This document shows positions 24,937 through 33,612 of a stretch of 33,612 bases of DNA, in pieces (positions within the stretch are counted from its first letter, which is position 1; every line of letters starts with the position of its first letter). The DNA lies in the NCBI GenBank assembly GCA_017881055.1, contig JADGRF010000056.1, positions 1 through 33,612 on the forward strand, in the 5' to 3' direction. The position numbers were made by a program, and so were the translations under genes. The notes under the pieces are model-generated. The model ran no database searches. It was not told where the DNA came from and saw only the letters and a list, made by a program, of their open reading frames with translations. Origin of the DNA: Sandaracinaceae bacterium. GTDB lineage: Bacteria > Myxococcota_A > Polyangia > Polyangiales > JAFGIB01.

Positions 24937-26216
24937 TCGAGCGCATCGTCGTAGCCGGAGGCGGAACCGGTGGTCATCTGTTTCCCGGCGTGGCAGTCGT
25001 CGAAGAGCTGCGTCGTCGCAACCCGGACCTGCAGGTGCTGTTCGTCGGCACCGAGCGCGGCATCGAGACGCGCGTCTTGCCCAAGCTGAACGAGAAGCTC
25101 GAGCTGATCGACGTAAAGCCGCTCTTGGGTCGCTCGCCGCTGCAGCTCGTGAAGAACCTCTCGCTTCTGCCGCGCTCCGCGGCGCAGGCGCTCGCGCTGC
25201 TACGCGCACACAAGCCGCAGTTAGTGCTCGGCCTCGGCGGCTACGCAGCGGGACCGATGCTGCTGGCCGCGGCAGGTCTGCGCATTCCGACGGCGCTGCT
25301 CGAACAAAACGCGCACGTCGGCTTCACCAACCGCATGCTGTCGCGCACGGTCGGTCGCGCGTACCTCACGTACGAACAGACCGCATCACACTTCGGCGCC
25401 AAGGCCCGCGTGCTCGGCAACCCCGTGCGCAGGACCTTCGTCGAGGCTGCGCAGCTGGCGAGCCACGATCCCGCCGGCGTCGAGGCGCGCGCGCGCCGTG
25501 TGCTCGTGCTCGGTGGCTCGCAGGGCGCGAAGACGCTGAACGAAGTCGTGCCGCTCGCGCTCGCCCTCGCGAACGTATCCGCGCAAGGCGTCACGGTGCT
25601 GCACCAGACCGGTGAAGCGATGGTCGACGAGGTGCGTAAGCGATACCGCGGGCAGGGCGTCGATGCGGACGTCGTCTCGTTCATCGACGACATGGCCCGC
25701 GCGTACGCGTCGGCGTCGCTCGTGATTGCGCGTGCGGGCGCCACCACGCTGGCTGAGCTGTGCGCGATCGGTAAACCCTCCGTGCTGATCCCGTATCCGC
25801 ACGCCGCGGAAGACCATCAAGCGAAGAACGCGTTCGCGATGGAGCGTGCCGGCGCTGCGCTCGCGCTGCGCGAGGAAGAGTTGACCGCCGAGGACCTCGC
25901 TGCTCAGGTGCGCGACCTCTTGCGCGCGACCGCGAAGCGCCGTGGCATGGCCGACGCGGCGCGCCGCCTGGGCCGTCCCGATGCCGCTGCTGCGATCGTC
26001 GATGACCTCTACGCGTGGCTCGGTCTGCCGGTCGACGGCGTCCCCGAGGCCGGCCCCGGCTCCAACGCAGCCGCTCCGTCAGCTGCCTCGGTGCCTCCAG
26101 GAGCCGACGCGTCCGCCAGCAACACTTCCACGCGCCGTCAGAGCCGCCGTCCCAAGGTGCGGCGTGCCGAGCTGCGCCTGCGACCGCTCGACGTCTCTCT
26201 CGACATCACGGGGTGA
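24933..26216 (+). CDS. murG: Undecaprenyldiphospho-muramoylpentapeptide beta-N-acetylglucosaminyltransferase
   Basis: 427 residues. Adds GlcNAc from UDP-GlcNAc to lipid I, forming lipid II on the inner face of the membrane. Seen: the N-terminal loop GGGTGGHLFPG at 9-19, GLGGYAAGPML, LEQNAHVGFTNR, LGGSQGAKTLNE, and the donor-binding ARAGATTLAEL..GKPSVLIPYPHAAEDHQ. The typical enzyme is about 355 residues; here roughly 65 extra C-terminal residues follow the last domain, Ala/Pro/Ser-rich then Arg-rich. The ATG at 24933 has GGGAGG upstream and overlaps the ftsW stop. Six bases separate it from murC. Confidence 0.96.
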   Translation: MIERIVVAGGGTGGHLFPGVAVVEELRRRNPDLQVLFVGTERGIETRVLPKLNEKLELIDVKPLLGRSPLQLVKNLSLLPRSAAQALALLRAHKPQLVLGLGGYAAGPMLLAAAGLRIPTALLEQNAHVGFTNRMLSRTVGRAYLTYEQTASHFGAKARVLGNPVRRTFVEAAQLASHDPAGVEARARRVLVLGGSQGAKTLNEVVPLALALANVSAQGVTVLHQTGEAMVDEVRKRYRGQGVDADVVSFIDDMARAYASASLVIARAGATTLAELCAIGKPSVLIPYPHAAEDHQAKNAFAMERAGAALALREEELTAEDLAAQVRDLLRATAKRRGMADAARRLGRPDAAAAIVDDLYAWLGLPVDGVPEAGPGSNAAAPSAASVPPGADASASNTSTRRQSRRPKVRRAELRLRPLDVSLDITG

Positions 26217-26222
26217 TCTCTC

Positions 26223-27618
<1,396 letters not shown>

Positions 27619-27629
<11 letters not shown>

Positions 27630-28566
27630 CGAGCCGAAGAAGCTGCAGAGGTCTGCTGCGGCCGCGAGAAATCGGCGCACCACGCCGCCGGAGAACCGTC
27701 GCTCGGTGAAACCTGTCGTGCGCGTGCCGCTGGCCGCACGCCTGCACGTGTTGCGCGAGCGCCTGCGCGCGCGCCTGGCGGGCTGGAAGCGCGTCGGTCA
27801 GATCGCGGGCGGCACCGTCGTTGCGGCCGCCGGCGTGGCAGGGCTCTTCGCGGTTTCGAAGTTGATCCAGCGCCACGTGCACAGCTCGCCTTCGTTTGCC
27901 ACGCAGGTGATCGAAGTGCATGGCGGCAGCCACCTCTCGCACGACGAGATTGTGCATGCGGCCGGCCTAGCGCTCGGCAAGAACGTGTTCGAGGTCTCGC
28001 CCGCGCAGGCGGAGGAGGCGCTGCTGCGCGAGCCCTGGATCGGATCCGCCACAGTGCGCCGCCACTTGCCGGCCACGTACACGATCGAGGTGCAGGAGCG
28101 CCGCGCGATCGGCTTGCTCGCGCTGGATTCCACCGAGCCGCCTTCGGCGCTCGGCAGCCAACTGTATCTGGTGGCGGACGACGGCTTCGCGTTCAAGCCA
28201 CTCGGCCCCGGCGACCCGTCCGACCTGCCGGTCGTGACCGGCCTCGACCCCGACGAAGTGCAGCGTGACCGACGCGGCTCCGCGGGCGCGCTCGTGGCCG
28301 CCGTCGCGCTGCTTCACGACTACGAAGACGCGGGTCTAATTCGTAAAAATCCGGTCTCCGAAATTCACGTCGAAGACGACGGCACGCTCTCGCTCTATGT
28401 GGGCGGTGAGCCGACCTACGTGCGCCTCGGCAAGCCGCCGTTCCGATCCAAATTGCTGCGTTTGCGCGAGGTTTTCAGCGAATTGAAGAAGCAGGAAGCG
28501 CGCGCGGCTTACGTGTACTTGGACAACGAGCGTCGCCCCGACCGGGTGACCGTGCGCCTGCGCTGA
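27619..28566 (+). CDS. ftsQ: Cell division protein FtsQ
   Basis: 315 residues: a long basic cytosolic N-terminus (about 58 residues, Arg/Pro-rich), one membrane helix at about 60-82, a POTRA domain at about 94-162 ([21 protein letters not shown], then [14 protein letters not shown] and [10 protein letters not shown]), and a C-terminal beta domain. FtsQ holds FtsB/FtsL and links early and late division proteins. The ATG at 27619 has GGAGGAG (27603-27609) upstream and overlaps murC by 11 bp. A gene-free 97 bp follows before ftsA. Confidence 0.94.
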
Positions 28567-28596
28567 AACAGAAACGCGGAAGAAGTTGCAACTATT

Positions 28597-28625
28597 TTGG
28601 TGACCGCAAAGTTCCTCTGTATTTC
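28597..28625 (+). promoter_or_regulatory. Weak candidate promoter before ftsA
   Basis: TTGGTG (28597-28602) and TATTTC (28620-28625) are 17 bp apart within an AT-richer island between ftsQ and ftsA. Each matches the consensus at only three of six bases, so this is suggestive only. The change in base composition in a 97-bp gap is the stronger hint. Confidence 0.25.
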
Positions 28626-28663
28626 TCGTGGTGGGCACTAGCCCGGAGCACTCAGGAAAGACC

Positions 28664-29896
28664 ATGGCGGACAGTCAGCTGATTGCAGGTTTGGACCTCG
28701 GGACCACGAAGGTGTGTGCCATCGTCGGCGAGCAGATCGACGACAGCATCGACATCATCGGCATCGGTTCGGCTCCGTGTAAGGGTCTGAAGAAGGGTGT
28801 GGTCGTCAACATCGAGTCGACCGTGCAGGCCATCAAGGCTGCCATCGCGCAGGCCGAGACCATGGCCGGCTGCCAGATTCAGACCGTGTACGCCGGCATC
28901 GCCGGTTCGCACGTGCGCGGCATGAACAAGGAAGGCGTCGCTGCCATTCTCGACCGCGAAGTCGGCGATGCGGATGTGGAGCGCGTGCTCGAGCAGAGCA
29001 AGGCGATCCCGCTGCCCGGCGACCGCCAAGTGATTCACGTGCTCCCGCAGGAGTACATCGTCGACGATCAGGACGGCATCACCAAGCCCGTCGGCATGAA
29101 CGGCGTGCGCCTCGAAGCGCGCGTGCACGTGGTCACTGCGGCCACGACCAGCGTGCAGAACATCATCAAGTGCGCCGAGCGTTGCAACTTGCACGTGGCT
29201 GAAGTCGTGCTCGAGCCGCTCGCCAGCGGCTACGCCGTGCTGACCGAAGACGAGAAAGAGATCGGCGTCGCGCTGATCGACATCGGCGGCGGCACCACGG
29301 ACATCATCGTCTACGTGGACGGTGCCGCCGTGCACACCAGCGTGATTCCGATCGGCGGCCTCTCGCTCACGAACGACATCGCGCAGGGCCTGCGCACGCC
29401 GGTGGCGGAAGCCGAGCGCATCAAGATGAAGTACGGCTGCGCGGCCTCCAGCATGATCGACGCCGAAGAGACGATCGAGGTTCCGTCGGTCGGTGGTCGT
29501 GCGCCGCGCATCCTGCAGCGCGAGATCCTCACGCAGATCATCGAGCCGCGCGTGGAAGAGATCTTCCAGGCGGTGCACCACGTGCTCAAAGAGACGGGCT
29601 ACATCGACATGCTCGCCTCGGGCCTGGTGCTGTGCGGCGGCTCGACCTTGCTCGAGGGTATGCCGGAGCTCGCCGAGCAGATCATCGGCTTGCCGACTCG
29701 TCGCGCTACGCCGATCGGCGTCGGCGGCTTGGCGGACGTCGTGAGGAGCCCCGCGTATGCAACCGCCGTGGGTCTCGTGAAGTACGGCGCGGAGCGCCTG
29801 ATGCTCGAGCGCATCAAGCGACCGGTTCGGGCAATGCCGAAGCAAGGCGCGTCCCTGCGCTTCAAGTTGGGCGATTGGTTTCGGGAGGTCTTCTGA
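28664..29896 (+). CDS. ftsA: Cell division protein FtsA
   Basis: 410 residues, actin-like ATPase that tethers FtsZ to the membrane. Seen: phosphate-1 loop GLDLGTTKVCAIVGE near 8-22, the SHVR region, phosphate-2 DIGGGTTDIIVY near 207-218, GLVLCGGSTLLEG in the adenosine site, and a C-terminal amphipathic helix (RFKLGDWFREVF) that serves as membrane anchor. The ATG at 28664 is chosen because AGGA (28654-28657) lies six bases upstream and it gives the normal start (MADSQLIAGLDLG); an earlier in-frame GTG at 28628 would add 12 residues without a ribosome site. Confidence 0.96.
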   Translation: MADSQLIAGLDLGTTKVCAIVGEQIDDSIDIIGIGSAPCKGLKKGVVVNIESTVQAIKAAIAQAETMAGCQIQTVYAGIAGSHVRGMNKEGVAAILDREVGDADVERVLEQSKAIPLPGDRQVIHVLPQEYIVDDQDGITKPVGMNGVRLEARVHVVTAATTSVQNIIKCAERCNLHVAEVVLEPLASGYAVLTEDEKEIGVALIDIGGGTTDIIVYVDGAAVHTSVIPIGGLSLTNDIAQGLRTPVAEAERIKMKYGCAASSMIDAEETIEVPSVGGRAPRILQREILTQIIEPRVEEIFQAVHHVLKETGYIDMLASGLVLCGGSTLLEGMPELAEQIIGLPTRRATPIGVGGLADVVRSPAYATAVGLVKYGAERLMLERIKRPVRAMPKQGASLRFKLGDWFREVF

Positions 29897-30070
29897 ACGA
29901 GGAGAGCCGCAGGCTGCTCCGAGGGGAACTAGATTCTTGTTTTTGAGTGACTGGCGACTGACAGTCACTCGCGTGAGTTCGACACGTGACGAGGGGGCGA
30001 CCTCACACGTGAAGGCAAAAGAAAAGCAAAGGGCCGCAAGCGCTTTGCATGAACTAAAAAGAGGCAGGCG
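29897..30070 (+). promoter_or_regulatory. ftsA-ftsZ intergenic control region with paired inverted and direct repeats
   Basis: This 174-bp gap is much longer than the other joints of the cluster. It contains a perfect 8-bp inverted repeat GAGTGACT (29945-29952) / AGTCACTC (29963-29970) preceded by a T-rich run; two direct copies of ACACGTGA at 29982-29989 and 30005-30012 (23-bp period); and a GCAAAG (30026-30031) / CTTTGC (30043-30048) hairpin just before the ftsZ ribosome site (GAGG at 30061). The layout fits a separate ftsZ promoter/operator zone; no clear -35/-10 pair is obvious. Confidence 0.55.
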
Positions 30071-31378
30071 ATGGGTATCTCGATCGATTTCGCGGACGAC
30101 GCGGAGCTTCAAGCTCGAATCAAAGTGGTGGGCGTGGGTGGCGCTGGCGGCAACGCCATCAACACCATGATTCACAGCGGTCTCGACGGCGTCGAGTTCA
30201 TCGCTGCCAACACCGACACGCAGGCGCTCGCGGGCAACGCGGCAACCGGCAAGATCCAGCTGGGCGTGAACCTCACGCGCGGCCTCGGCGCCGGCGCTAC
30301 GCCCGAGGTCGGCCGCAAGGCCGCTCTGGAAGACGTGCAGCGCATCGCCGAAGCGCTTCAGGGCGCCGACATGGTGTTCGTGACGGCCGGCATGGGCGGC
30401 GGCACGGGCACCGGAGCTGCTCCGATCATCGCGCAGATTGCGCGCGACCAAGGTGCGCTCACGGTCGGTGTCGTGACCAAGCCGTTTGCCTTCGAAGGCA
30501 AGCGCCGCATGAAGAACGCGATGCTCGGCCTCGAAGAGCTGTCGCAGTCGGTCGACACGATCATCACGATCCCGAACGAGAAGCTGCTCGGCGTTGCCGA
30601 CGACGACATGTCCATGCTCGACGCGTTTCGCCGCGCCGATGACGTGCTGCTCCAAGCCGTGCGCGGCATCAGCGACTTGATCGTTCGCTCCGGCGTGATC
30701 AACGTCGACTTCGCCGACGTGCGCACGATCATGAGTTGCACCGGCAAGGCGCTGATGGGCACCGGCTACGGCCGCGGCACCAACCGCGCCATGGAAGCAG
30801 CTGACGTGGCGATCAACTCGCCCTTGCTCGACGAAATCTCCATCGAGGGCGCCACGGGCATCCTGATCAACTTCACGGCCGGTCCGGACGTCAAGCTCAG
30901 GGAAGTCCGCGAAGCGGCCACCATGGTTCAGGAAGCCGCGCACGAAGATGCCAACATCATCTTCGGCTTGGTCACCGACCCGAACATGGAAGATGTCGTG
31001 AAGGTCACTGTGATCGCGACCGGCTTCGACTCGCGCATGATGGCCGCGGCCGACCCGGCGCACACCGCGCAGGTTGCAGCTGCTGCTCGCCAGAGCTCGA
31101 TGCCCGGACTGCATTCCGGTCACCACGGCGTGCAGACCGTGCGCTCCGCCGCTCAACAAGTTCTCGCGCGCAACAGCAGCATCTCGGTGCCGCCTGCTCC
31201 GCGCCAGAGCCAACCCCGCGACGCGATCGCGGCTTCGCGCAGCAGCCGTCCCGGCATGGAGCCGGCCGCGCAGGTCTCGATGCCCGAGGTCCACGCCGCA
31301 CGCGCCTTCGGTGCCTCGGCGATCCACGACGAAGCGGTGCTGGACATTCCTGCGTACCTGCGTCGCTCGAAGGTCTGA
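30071..31378 (+). CDS. ftsZ: Cell division protein FtsZ
   Basis: 435 residues, tubulin-like GTPase forming the Z-ring. Seen: [13 protein letters not shown] near 20-32, the tubulin signature [10 protein letters not shown] near 107-116, the T7 loop NVDFADV near 214-220 that completes the GTPase site, a variable linker of about 100 residues rich in Ala/Ser/Gln, and the C-terminal peptide LDIPAYLRR that binds FtsA and other partners. The ATG at 30071 has a purine-rich site (GAGGCAGG) just upstream. A long, structured leader suggests its own control. It closes the dcw cluster; a kinase remnant follows. Confidence 0.98.
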   Translation: MGISIDFADDAELQARIKVVGVGGAGGNAINTMIHSGLDGVEFIAANTDTQALAGNAATGKIQLGVNLTRGLGAGATPEVGRKAALEDVQRIAEALQGADMVFVTAGMGGGTGTGAAPIIAQIARDQGALTVGVVTKPFAFEGKRRMKNAMLGLEELSQSVDTIITIPNEKLLGVADDDMSMLDAFRRADDVLLQAVRGISDLIVRSGVINVDFADVRTIMSCTGKALMGTGYGRGTNRAMEAADVAINSPLLDEISIEGATGILINFTAGPDVKLREVREAATMVQEAAHEDANIIFGLVTDPNMEDVVKVTVIATGFDSRMMAAADPAHTAQVAAAARQSSMPGLHSGHHGVQTVRSAAQQVLARNSSISVPPAPRQSQPRDAIAASRSSRPGMEPAAQVSMPEVHAARAFGASAIHDEAVLDIPAYLRRSKV

Positions 31379-31384
31379 GGCGTT

Positions 31385-31400
31385 CGCCCCCAGTCGGGCG
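31385..31400 (+). terminator. Possible weak terminator hairpin after ftsZ
   Basis: CGCCC (31385-31389) and GGGCG (31396-31400) form a short GC stem seven bases after the ftsZ stop (31376-31378). There is no U-run, so intrinsic termination is doubtful. Confidence 0.25.
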
Positions 31401-31445
31401 CGCATCTCCGCAGCGAACATGGGACCTACGTCAGCTGCACCGCTC

Positions 31446-31463
31446 TGGTGTGGTGTGGTGTGG
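31446..31463 (+). repeat. Pentanucleotide tandem repeat (TGGTG, 3.6 copies)
   Basis: TGGTG units at 31446, 31451 and 31456 followed by a partial fourth copy, in non-coding DNA after ftsZ. Slippage there would not keep any frame, which fits its location in decayed sequence. Confidence 0.8.
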
Positions 31464-31711
31464 TTTCGCCGTGATCGCACTGACCACGTCCGCGATCACG
31501 AGCAACGTGTTCGATCTGCGCGTGGACTTGATCGGACGCAGGTACTGGGAGCCGCGACCGACTCCCGCGCAGTGGCTGGAGTTCGGCTTTGTCGCCGTGA
31601 CGGCAGTGCGCTGCGCGCGGTGCGCCGCTCGAGCCTGATCGCTGATCGCGAGTCTCGGCGTGCGATCCGTGTCGGCGTCGCGCTGCTGATCCCCGTGATT
31701 CACGGCGCTCT

Positions 31712-32927
31712 ACAGGAGTCGTTCATCGCGATCTCAAGCCGGAGAACACCTTCGTCGAGACGCTGCGTACAGGTCGCTCCGTGACGAAGGTCGTGGACTT
31801 CGGCATCGCGAGCGTCGCGCGTGACACGCTGCGCTCCAGCACGATGCCCGGGATGCTGTGCGGCACGCCGCAGTACGTGTCTCCGGAGCAAGTTTGTGGC
31901 GGCGACATCGACGGTCGCTCGGACATCTATGCGGCAGGCATCGTGCTCTTCGAGTTGCTCGTCGGTCGCGTGCCGTTCTCGGCCAAGACACCCACGAGCA
32001 CGGCCCTGTGTCACCTGCAGGACGCCCCCCCCGATCCGCGTGAAGCGGCGCCCGCGCGGCGCATCCCCGACTGGCTCTCGGAGATCACGCTGCGCGCGCT
32101 CGCGAAGGAGCCTGCCAAACGCTTCCCACGCGCAGCGGCGATGGCGGATGCCCTGCGCGCCGGCCTGCCGATGCTGGACGACCCGCGCACCTCCCACGTG
32201 CGCCCGAGGCACGCGGAGCCTGCGAGCCACGATGCGACCCACGAGGACCCTGCGCCCGCGTTGCCGTTCGTGGGGCGCAGTGTTCAGCTGGCAAAAGCGT
32301 CTCTCCCCGCTGTTCCTAGAACAGCTGCGCTTTCTGCAGCTCGGAGCCGACGAAACCCTGCCCGCCGACCTGGCAGACGCCGTCGCACGCACGGTTCAGC
32401 GCCTCACGCCAGCCGCGCAGCACGTGCTGCAAGCCGTTGCGGTGCTCGGTCTGCGCACCACGCAAGATGCCATCGTCGCGCTGGTGGGCTCGTCGATCAC
32501 GGGCGCACTCGCTGCACTCACGGCGCAAGGGTTACTCACGCAACAAGCGGACCTCGTCGGCTTTTCGCATCCGCACCTGCGCGACTTGGTCGAGGCCGCG
32601 GTGCCTGCGCAGACCCGGCGCGCGCTGCACGCGAAGGCACTGGCGTTCGCGACCGGCGCGGGGGAAGCGCTCGAAGCGCGTGCGCACCACGCGGTCGCCG
32701 GCGGTAATCTGCTCGCGGCCTGTGCCCTGCAAGAAGTCACGGGTGCTGCCGCACGCGCTCGAGGCGATCACGACCTCGCGCTGCTTGTGTTCCGTCGTGG
32801 CTGGGAGCTGGCGCGACGCGAGGTGATGCAGAACGGCGAGCCGGTCGCGCTCGGCGCGCTCGCCGCGATGAGCCGTGGTCTGGTCGCGGCGCTCGTGGCG
32901 AAAGCAGGAAGGTTGGGAGGTTGTTGA
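31712..32927 (+). pseudogene. Decayed Ser/Thr kinase - ATPase - TPR protein with internal deletion and frameshift
   Basis: The remnant begins without an N-lobe: the first recognisable segment is GVVHRDLKPEN (from 31715), then VVDFGIASVARD, GTPQYVSPEQ, DIYAAGIVLFELLVGRVPF and the C-lobe ending in AKEPAKRFPRAAAMADAL. This catalytic core is canonical (HRD, DFG), so the ancestor was a normal kinase. It continues to LPFVGRSVQLA, the usual opening of an associated ATPase domain, near 32263-32292. There the frame changes, and the next frame opens at once with LSPLFLEQL..LPADLADAVARTVQRLTPAAQHVLQAVAVLG, which belongs to the far end of such ATPases. The P-loop and most of the ATPase are therefore missing. 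Helical repeats follow, cut off at a stop at 32925-32927. It is a paralogue in architecture of the intact kinase near the left end. Confidence 0.85.
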
Positions 32928-32953
32928 GCGTGCGCCTCGCTGAGTCCCGAGGA

Positions 32954-33612
32954 TCACGGGATGGCGATGACGTACGGAGAGAGGCGCTGAGCCAGCGGTT
33001 GGCCCACTTGTCCGAAGGAGTTGTCGCCCCAGCAGTAGAGCGCGCCACTTCGAATGCCGCAGTAGTGCGTGTCTGGAGCGGAGGAGATAGCCGTCCAATC
33101 CGTCGCGGTGCCGATCTGGACGGTCCCACCGCTATGCGCGCCCCAGCAATACAGCCCACCCCCACCGATCATGCAGGCGTTGTTACCAACGCTCACGGCG
33201 CTTACCGCAAGCGGACCCGTGGCGTAGGGAGAATAGTTCCCGGAGCCCCAGCAGTAACCGTTGCCCGCGCGAGCCCCGCACACGAACGAGGAGCTGCCGA
33301 CCGAGACGGTATCCCAGTCGTTGAACGAGCCGATCAGCGTGGGCTGGTTTCGATCCGTAGTGGTTCCATCGCCGACTTGCCCCGAACCGTTCTGACCCCA
33401 GCAGTAGAGCGAACCTGATCGGGTTCCGCAAGCGTCGCCGAAATTCACCGAGATAGGTCAACGCCGACGGCGCGATGTCGTTCACGGCGATCATGAGCGT
33501 GACCATGGTCGATCCGCCGCTGTTGGTGGCGGTCACGATGTAGCTGGCGTTCGGGCCGAACGTGCTCGGCGTTCCCGTGATCACACCGCTGCCGGTGTTG
33601 AGACTGAGGCCT
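32954..33612 (-). pseudogene. Putative Ig-repeat / RCC1-repeat surface protein, 3' part, with frame-changing junction
   Basis: Read leftward, the piece open at the window edge (33612 to about 33460) is a putative-Ig (He_PIG-type) repeat: GLSLNTGSGVITGTPSTFG then YIVTATNSGGST, ending in APSALTY, the start of a further repeat. There the frame changes; the second frame has a TGA immediately before 33460 and continues as RCC1-like repeats (SLYCWGQNGSGQVGDG, YCWGSGN, LYCWGAH, ALYCWGDNSFGQVG) to a TGA at 32954-32956. The repeats are Cys/Trp-rich, as in secreted myxobacterial RCC1 proteins. Because the RCC1 frame starts in mid-repeat, a deletion between the two parts is likelier than a single-base error. 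The 5' end lies outside the window. Function unknown, probably cell-surface or secreted. Confidence 0.75.

Larger units (their letters stand above)
31379..31711. other. Gene-free decayed stretch after ftsZ
   Basis: No intact gene is seen in these 333 bp. Short coding-like pieces remain in two plus-strand frames. One, at about 31463-31620, reads as a hydrophobic start then LRVDLIGRRYWEPRPTPA and a second hydrophobic patch. The other, in a different frame at about 31618-31710, contains SLIADRESRRA and VALLIPVIHGAL. They could be one frameshifted membrane-protein remnant, but LLIPVIHGAL also resembles the helix before a kinase catalytic loop. Identity is unresolved. Confidence 0.4.

Noticed and set aside
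23662..25209. A 515-codon open frame on the minus strand opposite ftsW and murG
   Set aside because: Arg/Ala/Asp-rich shadow; the plus-strand genes carry clear family motifs through the whole span.
28628..28663. FtsA start at GTG 28628
   Set aside because: No ribosome site, and the added residues are not like FtsA; the ATG at 28664 has AGGA at correct spacing.
29931..29970. T-run plus 8-bp stem after ftsA as an intrinsic terminator
   Set aside because: The T-run lies before the stem on the plus strand and would be an A-run after it on the minus strand, so neither strand has stem-then-U order.
28652..31480. A 942-codon open frame on the minus strand opposite ftsA and ftsZ
   Set aside because: It mirrors two certain essential genes and the gap between them. 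Its composition (His/Arg/Asp/Val rich, no motifs) is the usual antisense shadow of GC-rich codon bias.

Overview
The window is GC-rich bacterial DNA, and its gene content points to a myxobacterium (Myxococcota, probably the Polyangia/Sorangium side). The clues are a very large Ser/Thr kinase fused to a sigma-54 activator, an MglA-type small GTPase beside a PocR-domain histidine kinase, an RCC1/putative-Ig surface protein, many GTG and TTG starts, and a long, tightly overlapped division/cell-wall cluster. The taxonomic call is inference from gene content; no rRNA or other marker gene is present.

Region 1 (1-7662, plus strand): the 3' part of pyrR, then pyrB (4-base GTGA overlap), a DUF1343/NamZ-like exo-muramidase, and a 1,612-residue protein with the order kinase - ATPase - helical repeats - GAF - sigma-54 AAA+ - Fis-type HTH. 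It ends in a perfectly duplicated 31-bp hairpin unit that contains its stop codon.

Region 2 (7674-13798, minus strand): a leftward run read in the order mglA-like GTPase, PocR histidine kinase (8-bp overlap), thiL, larB, larC (1-bp overlap) and a metallophosphoesterase. It joins GTPase/two-component signalling, thiamine-phosphate kinase and two of the three nickel-pincer cofactor genes.

Region 3 (13799-14176): a divergent control region with a TTG-start mglA promoter going left and an mraZ promoter going right. The mraZ side carries three GTG(G/C) boxes at exact 10-bp period (putative MraZ operator) and a 9-bp leader hairpin.

Region 4 (14177-31378, plus strand): a nearly complete dcw cluster: mraZ, rsmH, ftsL, ftsI, murE, murF, mraY, murD, ftsW, murG, murC, ftsQ, ftsA, ftsZ. 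Most joints up to ftsQ are stop/start overlaps, so translation is probably coupled. ftsA and ftsZ are set off by non-coding leaders and are probably also separately expressed. murB and ddl are not in the cluster. Together these genes make UDP-MurNAc-pentapeptide (meso-DAP type), lipid I and lipid II, and build the septal synthase and Z-ring.

Region 5 (31379-33612): a decayed zone. It holds a short unidentified remnant, a Ser/Thr kinase-ATPase pseudogene with a large internal deletion, and the 3' end of an Ig/RCC1 repeat gene (minus strand) with a frame-changing junction.

Scattered through the window is an apparently over-frequent 9-mer, GTCAGCTGC (11 exact copies on the two strands), in several reading frames and once outside genes.
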